Below, piece by piece: positions 24,295-34,053 of a stretch of DNA of 64,000 bases. The notes below the pieces were generated by a model. That model had not been told where the DNA came from and made no database searches. It was given only the letters and a program-made list of their open reading frames with translations. This DNA comes from Dehalogenimonas sp. 4OHTPN (GTDB lineage Bacteria > Chloroflexota > Dehalococcoidia > Dehalococcoidales > Dehalococcoidaceae), in assembly GCF_040448695.1 (NCBI RefSeq), contig NZ_CP159307.1:868001-932000 (forward strand), read 5' to 3'. Every line of letters starts with the position of its first letter. Positions within the stretch are counted from its first letter, which is position 1. The position numbers and the translations under genes are program-made.

Positions 24295-25812
24295 CTAGAC
24301 CGCCAGTCGCGGTCTGTATTGAAGGGCTTCAGCCATGTGATGAGCCAGAATTGATTCGGCACCTTCCAGATCCGCAATTGTCCGAGCCAGGCGCTGAGTC
24401 CGGTGGAAGGCTCTGGCTGAGAGGGAAAGCTGGCGCATCGCGGTGCGCAGCAAGCTTTCGGCCGACGAGTCCAGTCTACAGTAACGCTTGATTTCGGGCG
24501 CCGTCATATCGTTATTGGCCACCAGCCTGGTACCGCTGAACCTCTTGGTTTGTAATAACCGTGCCGCCGTGACCCTGTAACTTATTAATTCTGAAGTCTC
24601 TCCGTAATGCTCGCCGGACAATTTATCGTAATCAACCCGAGGCACATCGATGAAGATGTCTACTCTGTCGAGGAAAGGTCCTGAAAGCCTTGCCTGGTAT
24701 TTCGTGATTGCTGAAGGCGGGCATCGGCATTCTTTCAGGTTGTCACCGAAATAACCGCATGGGCAGGGATTCATGGCGCCGACCATCATGAAATTTGAAG
24801 GGAAGGTAACTGACCCCTGGGATCTGGAAATGGTTACTACTCGGTCCTCTAGCGGTTGGCGGAGCACTTCCAGCATATTGTGGCCGAATTCCGGAAGTTC
24901 ATCCAGGAATAGTACCCCGCGGTGAGATAATGTAATTTCACCAGGCCGCGGCCAGTGGCCGCCGCCGACCAATCCGGCAGCGGAGGTAGTATAATGCGGC
25001 GATCTGAAAGGCCTCTCCCGGACTAAAGCCGTTCCAGGCCGAAGACAGCCTGCGACGCTCATGATTTTTGTCACTTCCAGCGCTTCGGTATTGGTCAAAG
25101 GCGGCAGGATGGTAGTCAGGGCACGGGCCAGCATAGTTTTACCCGAACCGGGCGGTCCGGACATGATTACATTGTGAGCCCCGGCTGCCGCCACTTCCAG
25201 GGCGCGTTTGACGTGTTCCTGACCTTTGATAAAAGACATGTCGACCCCTCTGGCTGGCAGATCGACAGATTCACTCAGCCGGGGCGGGCAGTCCGGAGTC
25301 GGGATATTGCCGGCCAGGAAGTCCGCCAGTTGTGTCAGGCTTTCCACCGGTATGATTTCAGCGCCCTCAACCAGAGAGGCTTCTAAGGCGTCATCAGCCG
25401 GAACTACGATGCGTCGGTAGCCTTTTTGAAGGGCAAGGGAGACCATGGGTAAAATACCGGTGGTGTGTCTTAGCTTACCTTCCAGAGATAATTCGCCGAG
25501 AACGATCAAACCGGTGACATCGGCGGTTAACTGCCCGGAACTTATAATGATGCCTAGAGCGATGGGCAGGTCGTAAGCAGGGCCGGTCTTTTTAAAATCT
25601 GCCGGAGCCAGACTGGCAACTATGCGTTTTGTTGGGAACATAAAACCGGAATTCCGGACGGCATAACGCACCCGTTCGCGGGCTTCCTGAATGGCGGTAT
25701 CGGGAAGCCCGACGACAAAAAAATTAGGTAGTCCGGGGGCAATGTCCACCTCGACCTCGACGATGGTGCCTTCGAGGCCGAGCAGGGCACAGGTCATGAC
25801 ACGCGCTAACAT
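24295..25812 (-). CDS. comM: YifB/ComM-type Mg-chelatase-like AAA ATPase
   Basis: A 505-residue protein with an N-terminal Lon-protease-like domain (residues about 1-175) and a Mg-chelatase-type AAA+ ATPase domain with Walker A GPPGSGKT (219-226). Near the middle is the zinc-like cluster CPCGYFGDNLKECRCP. The C-terminal domain has LSLSARAFHRTQRLARTIAD. In naturally competent bacteria ComM is a hexameric helicase that aids branch migration during transformation; here no com genes are adjacent. The gene is intact. Confidence 0.93.
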   Translation of the reverse strand: MLARVMTCALLGLEGTIVEVEVDIAPGLPNFFVVGLPDTAIQEARERVRYAVRNSGFMFPTKRIVASLAPADFKKTGPAYDLPIALGIIISSGQLTADVTGLIVLGELSLEGKLRHTTGILPMVSLALQKGYRRIVVPADDALEASLVEGAEIIPVESLTQLADFLAGNIPTPDCPPRLSESVDLPARGVDMSFIKGQEHVKRALEVAAAGAHNVIMSGPPGSGKTMLARALTTILPPLTNTEALEVTKIMSVAGCLRPGTALVRERPFRSPHYTTSAAGLVGGGHWPRPGEITLSHRGVLFLDELPEFGHNMLEVLRQPLEDRVVTISRSQGSVTFPSNFMMVGAMNPCPCGYFGDNLKECRCPPSAITKYQARLSGPFLDRVDIFIDVPRVDYDKLSGEHYGETSELISYRVTAARLLQTKRFSGTRLVANNDMTAPEIKRYCRLDSSAESLLRTAMRQLSLSARAFHRTQRLARTIADLEGAESILAHHMAEALQYRPRLAV

Positions 25813-25941
25813 AAAACCGCTCTATGTTAACCACACGGTCAGGTGGTGTCAAACGAAATATATCCAATTTTAAGGCCAAGAACATTGGGTTAGTCCATCG
25901 GCTGGTTTAATAGTTAAGGCGGTTACCACGTATAACATCTA

Positions 25942-25970
25942 TTGCATTCCTTGCCATGCCGTGATATACT
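25942..25970 (+). promoter_or_regulatory. Promoter of the nusA operon
   Basis: TTGCAT (25942-25947) and TATACT (25965-25970) are 17 bases apart, giving an 80-base leader before nusA. Confidence 0.65.
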
Positions 25971-25995
25971 CGGAAACAGTCGAAGAGAACCTGCG

Positions 25996-26019
25996 AAGTG
26001 GGTTAAATCCCACTTTTTT
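25996..26019 (+). terminator. Terminator-like attenuator in the nusA leader
   Basis: A 7-bp stem AAGTGGG/CCCACTT with a TTAAAT loop is followed by TTTTTTA, the form of an intrinsic terminator. It is about 20 bases after the predicted transcription start and 40 bases before nusA. NusA itself modulates such hairpins, so autoregulation by attenuation is likely. Confidence 0.65.
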
Positions 26020-26056
26020 ATTGCCGCGATATTATGAAGGAGGGTGCAAGACCGGG

Positions 26057-27538
26057 ATGAAGAGCGATTTCCTGCTCGCCATCACACAGCTCTCCGCCGA
26101 AAAGAACCTCTCGAAAGAAGTAGTTCTGGCGGCTGTCGAAGCAGCTCTGGTTTCCGCCTACCGCAAGGAGAGTTTTGCCCCCAACCAGAATATCCAGGCC
26201 AAGATAGATCCACAGACAGGCCGAGTCAGGGTCTGGGCTGAGAAGACGGTTGTTGAAGCCGTTGAAGATCCCCGCAAAGAAATCACTCTGATTGAAGCCC
26301 GAAAAGTCCAACCCGGCATACAGATGGGAGAGCCCGTTATCGTCGAAGCGACGCCGCATGATGCCGGTCGCATTGCTGCGCAAACGGCCAAGCAGGTCAT
26401 CCTTCAGCGGTTGCATGAAGCTGAAAATACCGCTATCGTCGATGAGTATGCCGGGAAGGCTGGAGATATCGTTTCCGGTATAGTTCAGAGGGTTGAGCCG
26501 AAACAGACCATCGTCGATCTCGGCCGGGCGGAAGCGGTGATGCCGTCTTCAGAGCAAGTATATTCGGAGCGACACCGCCCGGGGCAGCGTATCAGGGCTT
26601 ATCTTGTCGAGGTTGCCAAGGGAATCAAGGGACCACTGGTGATCTTGTCACGTTCTCATCCCGGGCTGCTGCGGCGTCTTTTCGAGATGGAAATCCCAGA
26701 GATATTTTCGGGCATGGTCGAGATCAAAGCTGTCGCCCGCGAAGCCGGTGCCAGAAGTAAAGTGGCGGTTTCAGCCCGCCAGTCGGGCATTGACCCAGTC
26801 GGTTGCTGCGTCGGTCTGCGCGGCATTCGCATCCAAAATATCGTTTCTGAATTAAACGGGGAAAAAATTGATGTGGTGCCCTGGAGTGGGGATTCCGCGG
26901 CGTTTATTGCCAATGCGTTGTCCCCGGCCCAGGTAGTGCGGGTTATATTAAATGAGAGTGAAAAATCCGCGACAGCTATTATTCCTGACCGGCAGCAGAG
27001 CCTGGCTATCGGCAAAGAAGGGCAAAACGTCCGTCTGGCGGTAAAACTGACCGGCTGGCGGATCGATATTAAGAGCGTTACAGAATACGAAGCCACACAC
27101 CCGGCAGTTCCTGAGGCGCCTCCGGTCAAGACGCCGGAACCGCCTGTCGTAACACAACCGAAAACCCCGGAGAAACCGCCGGAAAAGGCGCCGGAAAAAG
27201 CTCATGAAAAACCTGCCGCTAAACCGGTGGAAAAAATTGAAAAACATGTTGAGACTCCGGTTCCGGTGGTTATCGAACCTGTGGTTTTCACTGTGCCGGA
27301 AACAACCCCTGCGGCCGCTCCGGAAGAGGTCGGCGTGGCATTATCGCTTAATGTTCCTGAAAAGACGCCGGCTGCCGCCGGAAGCAAGTCAGGTGTACGT
27401 TTCGCTGAAGACATCCTCGGGCGGTCGGCCGACCGTGTGGACCGGAAGAAGAAAAAGAGCCGAGATGATGACGGCGGCAAGGGTAAGAAGAAACGTCATG
27501 GCGGCGCCGGTGAATTCGATACCGATGAATACGACTAA
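26057..27538 (+). CDS. nusA: Transcription termination/antitermination factor NusA
   Basis: RNA-polymerase-binding elongation factor. It has the N-terminal domain (residues about 1-125), an S1 domain (GDIVSGIVQRVEPKQTIVDL) and two KH domains (VGCCVGLRGIRIQNIVSELN and AIGKEGQNVRLAVKLTGWRI). A Pro/Glu-rich low-complexity tail of about 150 residues follows, with a final Lys/Arg-rich basic patch (DRKKKKSRDDDGGKGKKKRH). ATG 26057 gives the standard N-terminus; the AGGAGG site is 14 bases upstream, a long spacing. rimP, its usual upstream neighbour, is absent. It is first in the operon nusA-ylxR-infB-rbfA-truB. Confidence 0.93.
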   Translation: MKSDFLLAITQLSAEKNLSKEVVLAAVEAALVSAYRKESFAPNQNIQAKIDPQTGRVRVWAEKTVVEAVEDPRKEITLIEARKVQPGIQMGEPVIVEATPHDAGRIAAQTAKQVILQRLHEAENTAIVDEYAGKAGDIVSGIVQRVEPKQTIVDLGRAEAVMPSSEQVYSERHRPGQRIRAYLVEVAKGIKGPLVILSRSHPGLLRRLFEMEIPEIFSGMVEIKAVAREAGARSKVAVSARQSGIDPVGCCVGLRGIRIQNIVSELNGEKIDVVPWSGDSAAFIANALSPAQVVRVILNESEKSATAIIPDRQQSLAIGKEGQNVRLAVKLTGWRIDIKSVTEYEATHPAVPEAPPVKTPEPPVVTQPKTPEKPPEKAPEKAHEKPAAKPVEKIEKHVETPVPVVIEPVVFTVPETTPAAAPEEVGVALSLNVPEKTPAAAGSKSGVRFAEDILGRSADRVDRKKKKSRDDDGGKGKKKRHGGAGEFDTDEYD

Positions 27539-27815
27539 AAAGCAACCTCAGCGGACTTGCGTTGTCTGCCGTTCGGTCGGCGGCAAGCGGGGTCTGCTAC
27601 GCGTTGCGCGTACCCCGGAGGGGCGTGTATTGCTTGATGCTTCGGGGCGATTGCCTGGCCGCGGCGCTTATTTGTGCCGCGAAAACGCTTGTCTAGCAGC
27701 GGCAGTTAAAGGCGCCCAGTTGGAACATATTTTGAAAGTAAAAATGATTTCGGAAGATCGTGAAACCTTGAAAGCCGCGCTGGGCGAAATACTTAAGGAG
27801 CAGGCCGTTGTCTGA
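27525..27815 (+). CDS. ylxR: YlxR-family (DUF448) RNA-binding protein
   Basis: A 96-residue protein with the DUF448 signature [20 protein letters not shown] and the second motif [20 protein letters not shown]. The family is almost always found between nusA and infB. The ATG at 27525 lies inside the nusA tail (14-base overlap) and the stop overlaps infB. Members bind RNA and, in some bacteria, RNase P or regulate transcription. Confidence 0.88.
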   Translation: MNTTKKQPQRTCVVCRSVGGKRGLLRVARTPEGRVLLDASGRLPGRGAYLCRENACLAAAVKGAQLEHILKVKMISEDRETLKAALGEILKEQAVV

Positions 27816-29583
27816 GGAACGTAAAGAAGCGCCGGTCCGGGCAAGCCTACCGCAGGGTAAGATCGTCGAACTGCCGGCCGCTGTCAGCGTTCGTCAACTG
27901 TCTCAGGCTATCCGCCAGAATCCTATAGAAGTCATCAAGCAATTGATGCGGAATGGCTTGATGGCAAATATCAACGAAGTCATTGATTATGAAGCCGCCG
28001 CTAAAATAGCCGCGGATTTCGGCATCGAAGTCAGGCCGCAGGCTATCCGTTCCGCGGCCTCTCGGCGCAAAAAGCCGGAACATGAGGAAACAAAGCACCT
28101 CCCGCTGCGCCCGCCCGTCGTCACCATTATGGGTCACGTTGACCATGGAAAAACCCGCTTGCTTGATGCGATTCGGCAGACTCATGTTATGGAATCGGAA
28201 GCCGGCGGCATCACCCAGCATATCGGAGCTTATCAGGTAGAAGTCAAAGGTCAAAAAATTACTTTTTTGGATACCCCGGGTCATGAGGCTTTTACCGCCA
28301 TGCGCGCCCGCGGCGCCCGAGCCACCGACATCACTGTACTCGTGGTAGCCGCTGATGACGGCATTATGCCGCAAACATTGGAGGCAATAGATCACGCCCG
28401 GGCGGCCGGTGTGCCGATTATCGTAGCCATCAATAAAATTGATAAGCCCGGAGCCAACGCAGACCGGGTCAAGCAGCAGCTGGCTGACCATGGTCTGGTG
28501 GTCGAGGATTGGGGCGGTGACACCATCGCCGTCGGAACTTCAGCTAAGGAACGTCTGGGTATTGACGACTTGTTGGAGAACATCCTTCTGGTTGCTGAAA
28601 TGGAAGACCTGCATGCCGATCCGACCCTCCCCGGTACCGGAGTCGTTATCGAAGCCGAGATGGACAAAAGCCGGGGAGCGATGGCCACGGTCCTGGTGCA
28701 GAACGGTTCGCTTAAGGTAGGCGACATCGTCGTTGTAGGCGAAACCTTCGGCAAGGTCAAAGCCATGTTCAACGATCAAGGCAAGCACCTTAGGAAGGCG
28801 GAGCCAGCCACACCGGTAGTGATCATGGGTCTCCCGGTTGTTCCTGGCGTCGGCGATACCTTGGCATCGGTGGACTCTGAACGGCAAGCGCGCCAGATAC
28901 TATCGGAGAAGAAGGCAGTCAAAAAACCGGTTTCGGTCAGCCTGGCCAGCCTGCATGAGCAGATCGCTTCGGGTAAGGTCAAAGAACTCAATATTATTCT
29001 TAAAACCGACGTTCAGGGTTCCATTGAGCCGATTCGTACCTCCCTGGAGAAACTGGCAACTGATAAATTAACCGTTCACATCATTCACTCGGGTACCGGT
29101 AATATCACCGAAAATGATGTTATGCTTGCTATCGCTTCCCACGGTCTGGTCATAGGATTTTCCACAGGAGTCGAGTCCGGCGCCACCCGCCTGGCTGACC
29201 AAGAAAAAATTGACATCCGCAGGTATGACATCATCTACAATCTCATCGAAGATGTCGATAAGGCGCTTAAAGGATTGATTGAGCCTGAGATTGTCGAAGT
29301 TGTCGAAGGTCGGGCTGAAGTGCGCGCCGTTTTCCCGGCTGGTAAAAAGGCTAAGGTCGCCGGGGTCTACGTCAACGAAGGCAAAGCCGCTCGTGGAGCC
29401 CGCGTTCGGGTACTGCGCGGCAAAGACACACTGGCTGAGAGCCCCATCGTTTCCCTCCGGCGCTTCAAGGATGATGTCCGCGAGATCGCCGCTGGTTTTG
29501 AAGGCGGAGTTGGTTTAGAGACATTCAACGAATTTCAGCCCGGCGATGTGCTTGAGTTCATGCGCAAGGAAAAGAGTGCTTGA
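27808..29583 (+). CDS. infB: Translation initiation factor IF-2
   Basis: GTPase that positions initiator tRNA. The 591-residue form lacks the long N-terminal repeats of many IF-2 proteins but retains the conserved IF2-N helix ([20 protein letters not shown]). The G domain has [24 protein letters not shown] and NKIDKPGAN, and domains II, III and IV follow. Translation starts at TTG 27808 and the stop TGA overlaps the TTG start of rbfA. Confidence 0.96.
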   Translation: MSEERKEAPVRASLPQGKIVELPAAVSVRQLSQAIRQNPIEVIKQLMRNGLMANINEVIDYEAAAKIAADFGIEVRPQAIRSAASRRKKPEHEETKHLPLRPPVVTIMGHVDHGKTRLLDAIRQTHVMESEAGGITQHIGAYQVEVKGQKITFLDTPGHEAFTAMRARGARATDITVLVVAADDGIMPQTLEAIDHARAAGVPIIVAINKIDKPGANADRVKQQLADHGLVVEDWGGDTIAVGTSAKERLGIDDLLENILLVAEMEDLHADPTLPGTGVVIEAEMDKSRGAMATVLVQNGSLKVGDIVVVGETFGKVKAMFNDQGKHLRKAEPATPVVIMGLPVVPGVGDTLASVDSERQARQILSEKKAVKKPVSVSLASLHEQIASGKVKELNIILKTDVQGSIEPIRTSLEKLATDKLTVHIIHSGTGNITENDVMLAIASHGLVIGFSTGVESGATRLADQEKIDIRRYDIIYNLIEDVDKALKGLIEPEIVEVVEGRAEVRAVFPAGKKAKVAGVYVNEGKAARGARVRVLRGKDTLAESPIVSLRRFKDDVREIAAGFEGGVGLETFNEFQPGDVLEFMRKEKSA

Positions 29584-29942
29584 GCCATCGCATAGAACGC
29601 ATCAATCAGTTGATCCGTAAGGAAATTAGCGAGCTTTTACAGCGCGAAGTCCGCGACCCTCGCCTGTCAGGTTTGATTTCAGTCACCGCCGTTGAGACAA
29701 TGGCGGATCTGCGTTTTGCTAAAGTATTTGTTAGCCATCTGGCAGGCAGTGAACATAAAGAAGAGTTACTTAGAACTTTGAATGCCGCCGCTCGCTTTTT
29801 CCGGGGCGAATTAGGCAAGGTCCTCGAACTGCGCTACGTACCTGAAATCGCTTTTTATTGGGATGATTCTATTGAACGCGGTGACCAGTTGTCCCGTTTG
29901 ATAGATCAGGCCAACAAATCCGACGCCCATATCGCGGGCTAA
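29580..29942 (+). CDS. rbfA: Ribosome-binding factor A
   Basis: Small KH-fold protein that matures the 30S subunit. Its 120 residues include [20 protein letters not shown] and the strand [20 protein letters not shown]. The start TTG shares bases with the infB stop (TTGA), an efficient coupling. The neighbouring order infB-rbfA-truB is widely conserved. Confidence 0.95.
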   Translation: MSHRIERINQLIRKEISELLQREVRDPRLSGLISVTAVETMADLRFAKVFVSHLAGSEHKEELLRTLNAAARFFRGELGKVLELRYVPEIAFYWDDSIERGDQLSRLIDQANKSDAHIAG

Positions 29943-29959
29943 CGGTGGCGATGTAACCC

Positions 29960-30907
29960 ATGCAACAGGTCTCAGGTACCAAAAAACAGCTGCCTATAAG
30001 CAAGCTTGACGGGTGGCTAAACATCGACAAGCCACCTGGTATAACTTCCTACCAGGTAGTAGCCAGGCTTAAATACTTGACCGGTCAGCGGCACATCGGC
30101 CACGCCGGAACCCTTGACCCCGCCGCAACCGGGGTCCTGCCGATCGCCTTCGGTAAAGCCGCACGCACCATAGAATTCCTCCATCGGGTCTCCAAGACCT
30201 ACCGTGCCATCATAGAACTTGGGGTAGAGACCGATACCCTTGATGCCGAAGGTAAAATTGTATTTCGCCACAATCCATCTGGAGTCAGCCGTTCTGATAT
30301 GGAAGCAACACTCGGACAGTTTATCGGCGATATCCTGCAGGTACCGCCGCTATTCTCGGCTCTCAAAATCAATGGCCGGCCGCTGTACGAACTGGCCCGC
30401 CGCGGCGAAACAGTCGAGGTGGTTCCGCGGAAAGTGACCATTTACTGCATTGAACTGATAGAATTCGCCTCACCGCTGGTCACTATTGAAGTCGAATGCG
30501 GTTCGGGGACTTACATCAGGTCTCTAGCCCGCGACGTAGGGCAGACGTTAGGAGTGGGTGGCCATCTAAAATCTCTGTGTCGCACCCGTTACGGGCCGTT
30601 TGACATAATGAATGCTGTCGCCTTTGCCGGTCTGCAGTCTGCTTCTGATGTCGAGGCGTCCCTGCTACCCGTCACCGCTGGCATCGGATATCTCCCCATG
30701 TTGACACTTAATGAGGATATCGCAAGGAAAGTTGCCAACGGCATACTGCCGCCGGAATTTCTTTCCCAGCTAAACTGTGAAACAGCCTACAGCCTGTACT
30801 GGCCGAACGTTAGTTTATTGGGGCTTATTGATATAGGCATCGCTGGAAAGTATCGTTTAAAAGTGCTCGAAAGCTTGAATAACGTACCTGGCAGGGCAGA
30901 TTCTTGA
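29960..30907 (+). CDS. truB: tRNA pseudouridine(55) synthase
   Basis: Isomerises U55 of tRNA. Of 315 residues, GWLNIDKPPGITSYQVVARL and GHAGTLDPAATGVLP (catalytic Asp53) are diagnostic, and VECGSGTYIRSLARDVGQTL marks the later motif. The C-terminal PUA-like region is short and diverged. It is the last gene of the nusA operon; the 158 bases that follow contain no gene and only a weak TTGACA (30904-30909) promoter candidate. Confidence 0.95.
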   Translation: MQQVSGTKKQLPISKLDGWLNIDKPPGITSYQVVARLKYLTGQRHIGHAGTLDPAATGVLPIAFGKAARTIEFLHRVSKTYRAIIELGVETDTLDAEGKIVFRHNPSGVSRSDMEATLGQFIGDILQVPPLFSALKINGRPLYELARRGETVEVVPRKVTIYCIELIEFASPLVTIEVECGSGTYIRSLARDVGQTLGVGGHLKSLCRTRYGPFDIMNAVAFAGLQSASDVEASLLPVTAGIGYLPMLTLNEDIARKVANGILPPEFLSQLNCETAYSLYWPNVSLLGLIDIGIAGKYRLKVLESLNNVPGRADS

Positions 30908-31065
30908 CATTATCCTGCCAATGAATAATGATATGGGGCTGAAATTACGGACTGTTTTTCCGGTATCGGATGGAATATCGAGACCTGCTATCTCTTTGAA
31001 CCCGGGAAAAATTGCCCCATCCAACCAGCGTTTAAAACGGAATCTGAAAAAGGAGCTCTCAAAAC

Positions 31066-32184
31066 TTGGGTAAAATTAACGTAGCCATTATCGGAGTCGG
31101 CAATTGTGCCTCATCGTTCGTTCAGGGTGTTTACTACTACCGTAAAGCTAAGGAAACCGAATTCGTACCCGGTCTCATGCACGTCAACCTGGGTGGCTAC
31201 CATGTTTCCGATATTGAATTTGTAGCGGCTTTCGACATCGATAAAAATAAAGTCGGCAAAGATCTGTCAGAAGCCATTTTCACCGCCCCCAACAATACCT
31301 TCAAATTCACCGACGTACCCCTGTCGGGCGTTAAAGTTGAACGCGGTATGACTCACGACGGCCTGGGCAAGTACCTGTCTCAGGTCATTGAGAAAGCCCC
31401 TGGACCCACCGCCGATATCGCCGGTATCCTGAAAGCCAAAAAGGTTGATGTCGTTATCAACTATCTGCCGGTTGGATCCGAAGAAGCTACAAAATGGTAT
31501 GTCGAGCAGGTTTTAGAAGCCGGCTGTGCTTTCATCAATTGTATTCCGGTATTCATCGCTCGGGAAAAGTATTGGCAGGACAGGTTCATCAACAAAGGGC
31601 TGCCGATCATCGGGGACGACATTAAGAGCCAGGTAGGAGCTACCATTGTTCACCGTGTGCTGACCCACCTTTTCCGAGAACGCGGAGTCAAACTCGAGCG
31701 CACCTATCAACTTAACTTCGGCGGCAATACCGATTTTCTAAACATGCTGGAAAGGGAGCGCCTGGAGAGTAAAAAGATTTCCAAGACTAACGCTGTTTCT
31801 TCTCAACTCGATTACAAAATGAGTCCCAATGACATTCATGTCGGTCCCTCCGACTACGTTCCCTGGCTGCAGGACCGGAAATTCTGCCATATACGCATGG
31901 AAGGCCGCACCTTCGGCGACGTTCCCTTGCTTGTTGAATGTAAACTCGAAGTCTGGGACAGCCCCAACTCTGCTGGCGTGGTTATCGATGCAGTGCGCTG
32001 TGCTAAACTGGCGCTGGATCGCGGTCTTAAAGGGGCGCTTTTTGCGCCTTCGTCTTACTTTATGAAATCGCCGCCGGAGCAGTATACCGACGCACAGGCT
32101 CACGAAGCCACTGAAGCTTTTATTTCTGAAAGCGTCGCCGAACTTCAGTCCGCCAAGAAAACGCCTTCCAAAGAGGCTAAATAG
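31066..32184 (+). CDS. ino1: Inositol-1-phosphate synthase
   Basis: NAD-dependent enzyme that converts glucose 6-phosphate to myo-inositol 1-phosphate (equivalently 3-phosphate). The 372-residue protein is of the short prokaryotic/archaeal type. It begins with a Rossmann loop [20 protein letters not shown] and has the conserved [20 protein letters not shown] and [20 protein letters not shown] motifs. The start is TTG after AAGGAG. It precedes a PimA-like glycosyltransferase and a CDP-alcohol phosphatidyltransferase, indicating use of inositol phosphate in lipids. Confidence 0.95.
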   Translation: MGKINVAIIGVGNCASSFVQGVYYYRKAKETEFVPGLMHVNLGGYHVSDIEFVAAFDIDKNKVGKDLSEAIFTAPNNTFKFTDVPLSGVKVERGMTHDGLGKYLSQVIEKAPGPTADIAGILKAKKVDVVINYLPVGSEEATKWYVEQVLEAGCAFINCIPVFIAREKYWQDRFINKGLPIIGDDIKSQVGATIVHRVLTHLFRERGVKLERTYQLNFGGNTDFLNMLERERLESKKISKTNAVSSQLDYKMSPNDIHVGPSDYVPWLQDRKFCHIRMEGRTFGDVPLLVECKLEVWDSPNSAGVVIDAVRCAKLALDRGLKGALFAPSSYFMKSPPEQYTDAQAHEATEAFISESVAELQSAKKTPSKEAK

Positions 32185-32225
32185 GCATTCGCCGGCCTTA
32201 CAATGATTGATAGGGGCAGGGGTCG

Positions 32226-33377
32226 GTGAAGATAGCCCTGGTGGCGCCTTATGATTTCGCTTATCCAGGCGGGGTGGCTAATCATGTTGCCGCGCTGGCA
32301 AATCAACTCACAGCGCTGGGACATGAAGTACGCGTAATCGCCCCGGCTTCCGGTCCGGTGACGCTTTTCGGCGACCGCTTCATCCGGATTGGCACGCCCC
32401 GTCCGCTGCCGATGTCCGGTTCCGTGGCGAGGGTGACTCTTTCAGTCAGCCTGGCTAATACCATCAAAGCCACCCTGGCCAAAGAGCGATTCGACATAAT
32501 TCATCTCCACGAACCCTTCATGATCATGTTGTGCTCGGCAATGCTGCGTTTTTCTAATTCGACGAACATTGGGACCTTCCACGCTGCTGAAGCCAAGCCG
32601 GGTTACAATTTCGCTTGGCCGATAAGCCGGTTCATGCTCAACCGCCGAGCCCGCAAACTCCACGGACACATCGCTGTATCCCCTGCGGCACAAAATTACC
32701 ATTCAAGATTCGTTAAAGCTGAATACACTATCATCCCAAACGGTATCGACCTTGAGCACTTCAACCCTGCCGTTAAGCCGATGGAGCAGTATTGTGACGG
32801 CAGGATAAATATCGTTTTCGTCGGACGTCTTGAAAAAAGGAAGGGCGTCAAATATCTGATTGACGCCTTTAAAACAGTGCATAAACACTTCCCTGCTACC
32901 CGTCTGTTGATCGTAGGTCCGGGTACGCGTCTTCGGCCGAAATTCGAAAAAGTCGTTCGACAAGCGCACCTGGAGGATGATGTCATCTTCACCGGCGGCG
33001 TATCATTTGCCGATCTCCCGCGATATTACCAGACTGCCGATATCTGCTGTGCCCCGGCCACCGGGCAAGAGAGTTTCGGAATTGTCTTGCTCGAGGCGAT
33101 GGCTTTGGGCAAGCCGATCATAGCTTCCAATATTCCTGGGTACGCCGGGGTTCTGACCCATGAAGGCGAAGGACTGCTGGTCAAGCCAAAAAATGCCCGC
33201 GAACTGGCGTCCGGCCTCTCCCGTCTCGTCGAAGATAAGGCATTGCGGCAAAAACTGGGACGTCAGGGATTGGTGACGGTACAGAATTACACTTGGGACA
33301 AGGTTGCCCGCCGCGTTGAGTCCTACTACCGTCAGGTGCTGGATAAATGCGGTAAAACGGAGAGTGGCGGCGTATGA
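32226..33377 (+). CDS. GT4 glycosyltransferase, PimA-like
   Basis: The 383-residue GT-B enzyme begins MKIALVAPYDFAYPGGVANH and has IIHLHEPFMIMLCSAML, FHAAEAKPGYN and NGIDLEHFNP. The E-x7-E motif is TGQESFGIVLLEAMALGKP. This layout is close to PimA, the membrane-associated mannosyltransferase that adds mannose from GDP-mannose to phosphatidylinositol. The start is GTG. It overlaps the following phosphatidyltransferase gene by four bases and follows ino1. Donor and acceptor are inferred, not proved. Confidence 0.85.
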   Translation: MKIALVAPYDFAYPGGVANHVAALANQLTALGHEVRVIAPASGPVTLFGDRFIRIGTPRPLPMSGSVARVTLSVSLANTIKATLAKERFDIIHLHEPFMIMLCSAMLRFSNSTNIGTFHAAEAKPGYNFAWPISRFMLNRRARKLHGHIAVSPAAQNYHSRFVKAEYTIIPNGIDLEHFNPAVKPMEQYCDGRINIVFVGRLEKRKGVKYLIDAFKTVHKHFPATRLLIVGPGTRLRPKFEKVVRQAHLEDDVIFTGGVSFADLPRYYQTADICCAPATGQESFGIVLLEAMALGKPIIASNIPGYAGVLTHEGEGLLVKPKNARELASGLSRLVEDKALRQKLGRQGLVTVQNYTWDKVARRVESYYRQVLDKCGKTESGGV

Positions 33378-33958
33378 CGCTCAACGATGTCCGCCGCAGC
33401 CTCGGCGCCAGGTTGACCGGTGGAATTTCCCGAATACTGGTGAAAGGACGCATCAGCCCAAATTTTATTACCTGGGCTGGATTCCTTGTTACCGTCGGAG
33501 CTGCCGTGCTAATTGCCTCGGGAGAGTTACTTGCCGGCGGTCTGGTATTCTTGTTTGCCAGTTTTTTTGATATGCTTGATGGCGCGGTAGCCAGGGCATC
33601 AAACACGATCACCCGTTTTGGCGGCATCCTTGATGCCACACTTGACCGCCTTTCTGAAGCAACTGTATTCGTTGGAATCATGGCCTACTTCGCCCTCGCT
33701 GGCGACGTTTTTCCGGTGGTGCTTACCGGGGCCACTCTGGCTGGCTCGCAAGTTGTCAGCTACCTGCGAGCCCGCTCAGAAGCCACAGGACTAGAGGGGA
33801 AAGATGGCATCTTTACCCGTCCGGAGCGCGTCGTTGTCTTGAGCCTGGGATTGCTCACCAACTGGCTGGTGCTGGCTCTGGGTGTTATCTGTATCTTTTC
33901 TTTCATCACCGTAGCCCAGCGTTTGACCAGTGCTTACCGCCAACTCGGCGGTCAGTGA
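33374..33958 (+). CDS. CDP-alcohol phosphatidyltransferase, likely phosphatidylinositol-phosphate synthase
   Basis: A 194-residue integral membrane enzyme with six predicted spans and the complete catalytic motif D-x2-DG-x2-AR-x8-G-x3-D-x3-D, seen from DMLDGAVAR to GGILDATLDR. These enzymes swap CMP of CDP-diacylglycerol for an alcohol. The pairing with ino1 and a PimA-like gene suggests inositol phosphate as the alcohol, as in actinobacterial PIP synthase. A glycerol-phosphate acceptor (PgsA) is the main alternative. Confidence 0.85.
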   Translation: MTLNDVRRSLGARLTGGISRILVKGRISPNFITWAGFLVTVGAAVLIASGELLAGGLVFLFASFFDMLDGAVARASNTITRFGGILDATLDRLSEATVFVGIMAYFALAGDVFPVVLTGATLAGSQVVSYLRARSEATGLEGKDGIFTRPERVVVLSLGLLTNWLVLALGVICIFSFITVAQRLTSAYRQLGGQ

Positions 33959-34053
33959 CTTGACCTGTCAATTCTGCTAAAATGCTTTCTCGGCTTCCCC
34001 CCATTTCTTGAATGGGGAAGACGTGCCGAAACAGTTCTAGGGAGGGGACCACC

